Part shown: positions 15,474 through 20,408 of the stretch, piece by piece | Layout: each line of letters starts with the position of its first letter | Position numbering within the stretch: position 1 is the first letter of the stretch | Assembly (NCBI GenBank): GCA_030586765.1 | Contig: JAUQZZ010000015.1 | Span: 1-20,408, forward strand | DNA from: Candidatus Brocadiales bacterium | GTDB taxonomy: Bacteria; Planctomycetota; Brocadiia; Brocadiales; Bathyanammoxibiaceae | DNA length: 20,408 bases | Direction of reading: 5' to 3' | Translations under genes and position numbers: made by a program | The notes under the pieces: model-generated | The model's database searches: none | What the model was told of the DNA's origin: nothing | Seen by the model: only the letters and a program-made list of their open reading frames with translations

Positions 15474-16109
15474 ATGGGAAAGAGGATACAGTACACTCTG
15501 GTTTTGGGAATAATCTCTATAATCACCGCTGTAGGCGTGGGCGTCACATACGTCGTCACAAAGGAAAAGATACTGCAAAGGGAGGATGCCAGGCGCATGG
15601 AGGCCATCCTGACCGTACTCCCTGGCATTAAAGGAAGTCCCCAAGAGCTTACACCCACGGAGACAGCCCCCGAGGACAAGGTCTATACGGCAGTAGGAGA
15701 AGGGGATGCCCCCATAGGCTATGCCGCCCTGGGTGAGGCCCAGGGATATTCCAGTAAGATAAAGGTAATGGTAGGCCTAGACCCCGGGCTGGATAAAGTC
15801 CTGGGCGTTAAGATCCTCTTCCAGCAGGAGACCCCAGGCCTTGGCACCAGGGTCATGGAAATAGCCACCACCAAGACCCTCTGGAATATGTTCTTTGGTG
15901 CAAAAGCGGCAGTCACAGAGGAGATAAACTTAAACCCCTGGTTCCAGGAGCAGTTTAGGGGAAAGGCCCTGAACCAGCTAGAAGTAGTAAGGCAACAGGA
16001 CCCCGAAAAGATAGTAGCCATAACAGGGGCAACCATCACTACTAAGGCGGTAACTGCAGCAGTAAAAAATGCCATAGAAAAGATAACGAAGACTGCCAGA
16101 GCTAAATAA
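15474..16109 (+). CDS. rnfG: Rnf electron-transport complex subunit G
   Basis: RnfG is an FMN-carrying subunit anchored by one N-terminal helix (about residues 7-27, LVLGIISIITAVGVGVTYVV). The flavin-binding site near the C terminus reads T184-G-A-T187-ITT, with T187 the expected covalent FMN site, and QQETPGLGTRV at 117-127 is a second family hallmark. Length is 211 aa from ATG 15474, which has GGAAGG upstream and follows rnfD directly; the longer frame from 15420 lies inside rnfD and is unlikely. In most genomes rnfE, rnfA and rnfB follow, but here nothing coding follows for almost 400 bases, so the cluster is incomplete. Confidence 0.94.
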   Translation: MGKRIQYTLVLGIISIITAVGVGVTYVVTKEKILQREDARRMEAILTVLPGIKGSPQELTPTETAPEDKVYTAVGEGDAPIGYAALGEAQGYSSKIKVMVGLDPGLDKVLGVKILFQQETPGLGTRVMEIATTKTLWNMFFGAKAAVTEEINLNPWFQEQFRGKALNQLEVVRQQDPEKIVAITGATITTKAVTAAVKNAIEKITKTARAK

Positions 16110-16503
16110 ATCCACCTGGGCTGCCTTAGCAAGTAAAAACGCAGAAACCTCTTCTACAACAAACCCGTCCCAAGCTCTTAAGAAATAAGGCCTTAGCTTT
16201 GAGGCCCGAGTCCGAAAAGCTACTGATTGCACCATTATCGGAAAACCAAGGCCCCGAATATAGCCTCTAGTTTCCTATTGATATTGGATTAAAACTAGAT
16301 TATGTTAAAAATGTTTGCTAACCAGATAATGGCCTGTGTCTCGATATCGTTCAAAGAATGCAGAAATCTTGGAATACTAAGGCCCCTTTACGAAATATTA
16401 ATTTGATAATGCCTCTGCAGAAGCTGATTGTGTGTTGTCATTGGTAAAATGCGATAAGTAACTGAATTCTTCATAGGTCTAATTGGATATAAGAGGTGAG
16501 GAA
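16110..16503. other. Noncoding gap after rnfG
   Basis: These 394 bases hold no credible ORF on either strand, no tRNA and no clear terminator. Base composition becomes AT-rich from about 16260, consistent with an upstream regulatory region for the downstream E1 genes. I looked for rnfE, rnfA or rnfB remnants by eye and saw none. The only pattern I can name is the weak promoter candidate at 16278-16306. Confidence 0.6.
16278..16306 (+). promoter_or_regulatory. Weak candidate promoter upstream of the CxxC protein and E1 genes
   Basis: TTGATA (16278-16283), 17 bases, TATGTT (16301-16306): 5/6 and 4/6 consensus matches at ideal spacing in an AT-rich, noncoding stretch. It would leave a leader of about 190 bases before the ATG at 16504, which is long, so another promoter closer to the gene is possible. 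Confidence 0.3.
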
Positions 16504-16785
16504 ATGGCAGATAGGCTAATTGAGTTTTATGGCACCGAATGCTCTCACTGCAAGAAGATGGAGCCCCTTATTGAGAGGCTCGAGAGGGAAGAAAGAGTAA
16601 AGATTACGAGGCTTGAGGTATGGCACAATAGCCAGAACGCCGACTTTATGAATAAGGTGGACAGGGATGAAAAGGGCAACCCCCTCTGCGGTGGAATCCC
16701 CTTCTTCTACAATGAAAAGACAGGCAAGAAGCTCTGCGGCAGTATAAGCTATGAAGAGCTCGAAAAATGGGCCATAGGTAAATAG
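16504..16785 (+). CDS. Small thioredoxin-like protein with CxxC motif
   Basis: A 93-aa protein with a thioredoxin-type active site, C13-S-H-C16, in the expected place after the first strand (DRLIEFYGTEC). GGIPFFYN (63-70) gives the cis-proline P66 of the fold. Extra cysteines C62, just before the Gly-Gly-Ile-Pro turn, and C78 are not usual for thioredoxin. No signal peptide is seen, so it should be cytoplasmic. ATG 16504 is chosen because AAGAGGTGAGG ends two bases before it; an upstream start near 16483 would overlap that site. It lies 18 bases before the first E1-alpha gene, so it may be co-transcribed with the dehydrogenase genes. The specific role is unknown; a redox link to the dehydrogenase is only a suggestion. 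Confidence 0.83.
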   Translation: MADRLIEFYGTECSHCKKMEPLIERLEREERVKITRLEVWHNSQNADFMNKVDRDEKGNPLCGGIPFFYNEKTGKKLCGSISYEELEKWAIGK

Positions 16786-16803
16786 TAAATAAGAGACCGA
16801 TTA

Positions 16804-17874
16804 ATGGTCAAAAAGGCCCTTGAGACCTTTAAGGTAGAATATCTGCAGGTCCTTGATACCAGCGGAAATGCTGACAAGAGGCTTATGCCCGAATTGAGCC
16901 GCAACCAGATCAAGGAGCTTTATGAACTTATGGTCCTTGTCAGGACCTTCGACGATAAGGCCTTTAACCTCCAGCGGCAGGGCAGAATAGGGACTTACAT
17001 ACAGGTCAAGGGACAGGAAGCCTCCCAGGTAGGCTCTGCCTACGCCTTAGGGCCGAAAGACTGGATTTTCCCCACATACAGGGAATCTGGTGCCCTTATA
17101 GTGAGAAAGCACCCAATGCACATGCTCCTTCAGTACTGGGGAGGCGACGAGAGAGGTCTTAAAAGCCCCGAGGGCCTAAATAATTTCCCTATCACTATTC
17201 CTGTAGGCACCCATATACCCCACGGAACAGGAGTTGCCTGGGCATCAAAGATGCTTAAGGAGAAGGTTGTTACCATGACCTACTTCGGTGACGGCGCTAC
17301 CTCAAAGGGAGATTTTCACGAAGGTCTTAATTTTGCTGGAATCTTTCAGGTACCCGCCGTCTTTATCTGTCAGAATAACGGCTTCGCCATCTCCCTGCCC
17401 AGGGAGAAGCAGACCGCCTCAAAAACCCTTGCCCAGAAGGCCGTTGGCTACGGCTTCAACGGCATCCAGGTGGATGGAAATGACATCTTTGCCGTTTACA
17501 AGGTAGCAAAAGAGGCCGTGGACAGGGCAAGAAAGGGAGAAGGGCCTATCCTCATAGAATGTATTACTTACAGGCTTGCTGACCATTCCACCTCTGATGA
17601 CGCTTCAAGATACAGGACAAAGAAGGAAGTGGAGGAATGGCAGAAAAAAGACCCTATCGGCAGACTGGAAAAGTATATGAGAAAGAACAAAATCCTCACA
17701 GATAAGTACAAAGAGGCCGTTATCCAGAAATCAAAAGAAAGGGTGGAAAAGGCCGTGGGGGATTTTGAGAAAATGGCTCCATCAGAACCATTAGACATTT
17801 TCAAATACACCTATGCCCAGCTTACAAAAGAACTGGAGGAACAAATGTATGAATTAACAAAAGGAGAGCTCTGA
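16804..17874 (+). CDS. pdhA: 2-oxoacid (pyruvate-type) dehydrogenase E1 alpha subunit, copy 1
   Basis: This is the alpha chain of the alpha2beta2 thiamine-diphosphate E1 that decarboxylates pyruvate or branched 2-oxoacids and acylates the E2 lipoyl domain. Length is 356 aa. The TPP/Mg motif is G162-D-G-ATS through CQNN (about 190-193). The Y92-R93-E94 block (FPTYRESGA) contains the residues that contact the TPP phosphates in related enzymes, and H261-STSDDAS matches the flexible regulatory loop near the active site. GGDERG and NNFPITIPVGTHIPH are typical of the group. The substrate (pyruvate, acetoin or branched chain) cannot be decided by eye. The ribosome site before ATG 16804 is poor. The gene has no E1-beta directly after it; a second E1-alpha copy follows 296 bases later. 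Confidence 0.9.
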   Translation: MVKKALETFKVEYLQVLDTSGNADKRLMPELSRNQIKELYELMVLVRTFDDKAFNLQRQGRIGTYIQVKGQEASQVGSAYALGPKDWIFPTYRESGALIVRKHPMHMLLQYWGGDERGLKSPEGLNNFPITIPVGTHIPHGTGVAWASKMLKEKVVTMTYFGDGATSKGDFHEGLNFAGIFQVPAVFICQNNGFAISLPREKQTASKTLAQKAVGYGFNGIQVDGNDIFAVYKVAKEAVDRARKGEGPILIECITYRLADHSTSDDASRYRTKKEVEEWQKKDPIGRLEKYMRKNKILTDKYKEAVIQKSKERVEKAVGDFEKMAPSEPLDIFKYTYAQLTKELEEQMYELTKGEL

Positions 17875-17897
17875 AGAAATCTGTGGATACCTCTAAT

Positions 17898-17926
17898 TTA
17901 CCCCCTCCCTCGATGGGAGGGGGTAA
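17898..17926. repeat. C/G-rich palindromic repeat, copy 1
   Basis: Perfect 12-bp arms TTACCCCCTCCC (17898-17909) and GGGAGGGGGTAA (17915-17926) around the loop TCGAT. It starts 24 bases after the E1-alpha copy 1 stop. The right flank, GGGGAGGGTGAAC, is a rough complement of the left flank of copy 2, so copies 1 and 2 form an inverted pair. No T-tract follows directly, so terminator function is uncertain. Confidence 0.8.
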
Positions 17927-18008
17927 TGGGGAGGGTGAACTTTTTCCTCCACCTAAGTCTATCTGACAATAGCAGATATGCAGTAGGGTGTTGAATTCAC
18001 CCCCACCC

Positions 18009-18035
18009 TTCCCTCCCCCATCAAGGGGGAGGGAG
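18009..18035. repeat. C/G-rich palindromic repeat, copy 2 (inverted)
   Basis: Arms CCCTCCCCC (18011-18019) and GGGGGAGGG (18025-18033) around the loop ATCAA, the reverse complement of the TTGAT loop of copy 3. The left flank TTCACCCCCACCC mirrors the right flank of copy 1. The pair of hairpins resembles a REP doublet (BIME-like) in the gap between the two E1-alpha genes. Confidence 0.8.
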
Positions 18036-18107
18036 TGTCAGGCCGAAGTCGATAAATAAGGGTTTTTCAAAGGTCTCAAAAGAATAACATAGCTCCCTTT
18101 CTTACAG

Positions 18108-18124
18108 GCCCGCCTAAGGCGGGC
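18108..18124. repeat. Short GC palindrome between the E1-alpha genes
   Basis: GCCCGCC-TAA-GGCGGGC is a perfect 7-bp stem with a 3-base loop, 47 bases before the second E1-alpha start. It resembles the inner hairpin TCCGCC-TCT-GGCGGA at the right edge of the window, so a second repeat family is likely. The rest of the 17875-18170 gap shows no ORF and no convincing promoter. Confidence 0.6.
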
Positions 18125-18170
18125 TAGGCTGTGGCCTCCTAAGACAGAAATTAAAAAGGAATGAACGGTA

Positions 18171-19235
18171 ATGCCCAAGAAAATCCTGGGGACTTTTAAG
18201 GTAGAATATCTGCAGGTCCTTGATACTAACGGGAACGCTGACAAAGGGCTTATGCCCAGGCTGAACCGCGACCAGATCAAGGAACTTTATGAGCTTATGG
18301 TCCTCACCAGGACCTTTGATGACAAGGCCTTTCATCTGCAAAGGCAGGGAAGGTTAGGAACATATCTGCAAGTTAGGGGCCAGGAGGCCACTCAGGTGGG
18401 CTCGGCATATGCCCTGGGGAAGAAGGACTGGATTTTTCCATCCGGCAGGGATATAGGTGCCCTTATCACGAGAAATCACCCCATGCATATGCTTCTTCAG
18501 TACCGTGGTGGCGATGAGCGGGGAGTTAAGACCCCTGAGGGTCTCAATAACTTCTCCATCACCATCCCCGTCTCCACGCAAATACCCCACACAACTGGTG
18601 CCGCATGGGCATCCAGGATGCTCCACCAGAAGGTTGTTACTATGGTCTATTTCGGAGACGGTGCTACTTCCAGGACAGATTTTCATGAAGGCCTCAATTT
18701 TGCTGGAGTCTTCCAGGTGCCTGTGGTCTTTGTCTGCGAGAACAACGGTTGGGCAATCTCCCTGCCCAGGGCCAAGCAGACTGCCTCAGAGACCCTTGCC
18801 CAGAAGGCCATCGGCTACGGCTTCGAAGGCCTGCAGGTAGATGGGAATGACGTGTTTGCTGTCTATCGTGCGGCAAAGTATGCCGTGGAAAAGGCACGCA
18901 AGGGGAAAGGCCCTACCCTCATAGAATGCGTTACCTACCGCCTTGCAGACCATTCCACCTCTGACGACGCTTCAAAATACAGGAGCAAAGAAGAAGTGGA
19001 GGAATGGCAGAAAAAAGACCCCATCGACAGACTGGAAAAGTATATGAGAAAGAACAAAATCCTCACAGATAAGTACAAAGAGGCCGTTATTCAAAAATCA
19101 AAAGAGAGGGTGGAAAAGGCGGTGGAAGATTATGAAAGAATCGCCCCGCCCCAGCCAGAAGACCTCTTCAAATACACCTATGCCCAGCTCACAAACCAGC
19201 TAGAAGAACAGATGAAAGAACTGAGAGAGGAGTAA
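18171..19235 (+). CDS. pdhA: 2-oxoacid dehydrogenase E1 alpha subunit, copy 2
   Basis: This is a paralogue of the gene at 16804, 354 aa, aligned without gaps for almost the whole length and about four-fifths identical by eye. TPP motif G162-D-G-ATS and CENN are kept, as is the HSTSDDAS loop. It differs at the active site: FPTYRESGA of copy 1 is FPSGRDIGA here (Y92 to G, E94 to D, S95 to I), and CQNNGF becomes CENNGW. Tyr and Arg at this block bind TPP phosphates in characterised E1 enzymes, so cofactor binding or substrate range may have shifted. AAAAAGGA lies upstream of ATG 18171, a better ribosome site than that of copy 1. The E1-beta gene begins one base after the stop, so this copy is the natural operon partner of E1-beta. 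Confidence 0.9.
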   Translation: MPKKILGTFKVEYLQVLDTNGNADKGLMPRLNRDQIKELYELMVLTRTFDDKAFHLQRQGRLGTYLQVRGQEATQVGSAYALGKKDWIFPSGRDIGALITRNHPMHMLLQYRGGDERGVKTPEGLNNFSITIPVSTQIPHTTGAAWASRMLHQKVVTMVYFGDGATSRTDFHEGLNFAGVFQVPVVFVCENNGWAISLPRAKQTASETLAQKAIGYGFEGLQVDGNDVFAVYRAAKYAVEKARKGKGPTLIECVTYRLADHSTSDDASKYRSKEEVEEWQKKDPIDRLEKYMRKNKILTDKYKEAVIQKSKERVEKAVEDYERIAPPQPEDLFKYTYAQLTNQLEEQMKELREE

Positions 19236-19236
19236 G

Positions 19237-20205
19237 ATGGCTAAGCTGAATATGGTGCAGGCCGTGAACCTTGCCTTACGGCAGGAAATGAAAAAAGACA
19301 AGAGGATGGTCATCCTGGGGGAGGATGTAGGGAGAAATGGGGGTGTCTTCAGGGTAACAGAAGGCATACTGGAAGAATTTGGAGAGGAAAGGGTCATTGA
19401 TACACCCCTTTCGGAACTGGGCATAATCGGGACATCTATCGGCCTGGCCGTGAACGGTATGCACCCTGTGGCAGAGATTCAGTTCAGCGGCTTTCTTTAC
19501 GCCCCTTTCGACCAGATTATCTCCCACGCCGCCAGGATAAGGACCAGAAGCCGGGGCAGATTCACCTGCCCTATGGTAATAAGGAGCCCTTATGGAGGGG
19601 GGATAAGGGCCCTGGAGCTCCACTGTGAAAGCCAGGAGGCAATCCTTGCCCACACGCCAGGCATAAAGGTGGTGATTCCCTCAGGGCCTTATGATGCAAA
19701 AGGACTCCTGATATCCGCCATAAGGGACCCTGACCCAGTAGTCTTTCTGGAACCTATGCGGGTGTATAGGGCCATAAAAGAAGAGGTGCCTGAAAAGGAA
19801 TACACCATACCCCTGGGAAAGGCCAATATCGTCAAGGAAGGGACAGACCTCACCGTCATCTCCTGGGGCGCAATGCTGAAATATACCAGGGAAGCCCTGG
19901 AGAAGACAAACTACTCCGCTGAAATAATTGATTTAAGGAGCATAAAGCCCCTGGATACAGAGACAATAATAAATTCTGTGAAAAAAACAGGAAGGTGCCT
20001 TATCGTCCATGAGGCCCCTAGAACCTGCGGCTTTGCTGCCGAGATAATTGCCCAGATAAATGAGAAGGCCTTCTTGCATATGGAGGCCCCTGTGGTGAGG
20101 GTTACAGGTTTTGACGTACCCTTCCCTCTGTATAAGCTTGAGAATTACTATATCCCTGACGAGAAGAGGATATTGAAGGGTGTCGAGAAGGTGATGAAAT
20201 TTTAG
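19237..20205 (+). CDS. pdhB: 2-oxoacid (pyruvate-type) dehydrogenase E1 beta subunit
   Basis: This is the beta chain of the TPP-dependent E1. Hallmarks are LGEDVG with E29, DTPLSE with E60 (the glutamate that activates the TPP aminopyrimidine ring), GGGIRALELH with H129 at the lipoyl-accepting active site, PYDAKGLLISAIRDPDPVVF at about 151-170 and the C-terminal transketolase domain (EIIDLRSIKPLDTETII). It resembles Bacillus PdhB along its length, 322 aa against about 325. The ATG is one base after the E1-alpha copy 2 stop, with GAGAGGAG upstream, so the two are translationally coupled. It may also serve copy 1, as only one E1-beta is visible. E2 and E3 are not in the window. Confidence 0.94.
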   Translation: MAKLNMVQAVNLALRQEMKKDKRMVILGEDVGRNGGVFRVTEGILEEFGEERVIDTPLSELGIIGTSIGLAVNGMHPVAEIQFSGFLYAPFDQIISHAARIRTRSRGRFTCPMVIRSPYGGGIRALELHCESQEAILAHTPGIKVVIPSGPYDAKGLLISAIRDPDPVVFLEPMRVYRAIKEEVPEKEYTIPLGKANIVKEGTDLTVISWGAMLKYTREALEKTNYSAEIIDLRSIKPLDTETIINSVKKTGRCLIVHEAPRTCGFAAEIIAQINEKAFLHMEAPVVRVTGFDVPFPLYKLENYYIPDEKRILKGVEKVMKF

Positions 20206-20245
20206 GTTTTTTGAGTTTGGACATATTCGGCTGGCCGTGATAAAT

Positions 20246-20268
20246 CCCCTCCCCCTTGATGGGGGAGG
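20246..20268. repeat. C/G-rich palindromic repeat, copy 3
   Basis: Arms CCTCCCCC (20248-20255) and GGGGGAGG (20261-20268) around the loop TTGAT, 43 bases after the E1-beta stop. The right flank TAAGGGTGGGGGTGAA repeats the layout of copy 1 (TAATGGGGAGGGTGAA). It may also stabilise or end the upstream transcript, but no T-tract follows. Confidence 0.8.
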
Positions 20269-20300
20269 TAAGGGTGGGGGTGAATACCACCCTCCCCCCC

Positions 20301-20325
20301 TCCCCCTCCCATCAAGGGAGGGGGA
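20301..20325. repeat. C/G-rich palindromic repeat, copy 4 (inverted)
   Basis: Arms TCCCCCTCCC (20301-20310) and GGGAGGGGGA (20316-20325) around the loop ATCAA, in opposite orientation to copy 3. Copies 3 and 4 form a second inverted pair, with a shorter spacer than copies 1 and 2. Confidence 0.8.
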
Positions 20326-20354
20326 AGACTGAATGGTCCATCAAGTTATATGTA

Positions 20355-20408
20355 GCGTGCCAGTCATGCCATAGGCAGATCCGCCTCTGGCGGACTTGCC
20401 TGGCACGC
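20355..20408. repeat. Branched palindrome at the right edge
   Basis: An outer stem GCGTGCCAG (20355-20363) with CTGGCACGC (20400-20408) encloses two smaller hairpins: TGCC-ATA-GGCA (20367-20377) and TCCGCC-TCT-GGCGGA (20380-20394). Alternatively GGCAGATCCGCC (20374-20385) pairs with GGCGGACTTGCC (20389-20400) with one mismatch and one wobble. The sequence ends exactly at the end of the outer stem, so more of the element may lie outside. It is probably a dispersed repeat at which an assembly stopped. Confidence 0.65.

Noticed and set aside
14504..15679. 391-codon minus-strand open frame opposite rnfD and rnfG
   Set aside because: Shadow of two well-identified Rnf genes; its translation has no family features and crosses two genes.
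16110..16503. Possible rnfE/rnfA remnants or small RNA after rnfG
   Set aside because: No frame shows hydrophobic Rnf-like sequence, and no strong stem, tRNA-type arm or T-tract is visible.
17898..18035. CRISPR-like repeats in the E1-alpha intergenic gap
   Set aside because: Only two copies, palindromic and in opposite orientations, without regular spacers; they are REP-like hairpins.
18457..18840. 127-codon second plus-strand frame inside E1-alpha copy 2
   Set aside because: Out-of-frame shadow rich in Ser, Pro and Arg with no ribosome site; a similar shadow occurs at the same place in copy 1.
20355..20408. Integron attC site at the right edge
   Set aside because: It has stem-loop symmetry but lacks the GTTRRRY/RYYYAAC core sites and there is no integrase or cassette context.

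Overview
The window reads as chromosomal DNA from a Gram-negative bacterium: it has a tripartite RND efflux system with an outer-membrane channel, exported proteins with bacterial signal peptides, and Rnf electron-transport genes. Codon use favours AGG/AGA for arginine and ATA for isoleucine, which is often seen in thermophiles and in deep-branching anaerobic lineages such as Nitrospirota, Desulfobacterota or candidate phyla. That placement is inference only. No phage, transposase, CRISPR, rRNA or tRNA was found.

Left part, minus strand (48-4336): a probable operon runs leftward from a promoter near 4359-4387. Its order is a MetRS-C-terminal-like tRNA-binding protein (reading frame broken near its end), class I mannose-6-phosphate isomerase, an RluB/RsuA-type pseudouridine synthase and ThiC. 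It ends at an intrinsic terminator (783-811). A class I glutamine amidotransferase follows beyond the terminator.

Centre, plus strand (4435-10657): a heavy-metal efflux locus. A small exported Cys/His-rich protein is followed by a TolC/CzcC-type channel, a CzcB/CusB-type adaptor and a 1042-aa CzcA-type RND pump. The pump's TM4 motif (D396, D402, E409) points to divalent-cation export. A near-consensus sigma70 promoter precedes the small gene. An inverted repeat overlapping a second possible promoter lies before the channel gene.

Right-centre (10760-16109): a perfect-consensus promoter (TTGACA-17-TATAAT) drives a parvulin-type PPIase/chaperone, an AlaC-type alanine aminotransferase, and rnfC, rnfD and rnfG. 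The usual partners rnfE, rnfA and rnfB are absent; a noncoding 394-bp stretch follows rnfG.

Right end (16504-20408): a small CxxC thioredoxin-like protein, two tandem E1-alpha subunits of a 2-oxoacid (pyruvate-type) dehydrogenase, and one E1-beta. The second E1-alpha plus E1-beta cassette is bracketed by two inverted pairs of C/G-rich palindromic repeats. The window stops exactly at the end of a branched palindrome. E2 and E3 are not in view.

The items most worth a second look are the duplicated E1-alpha genes with active-site divergence and a patch of near-identity, the truncated Rnf set, the repeat pairs around the E1 cassette, the uncharacterised Cys/His-rich protein of the metal locus, and the frameshift in the tRNA-binding protein.
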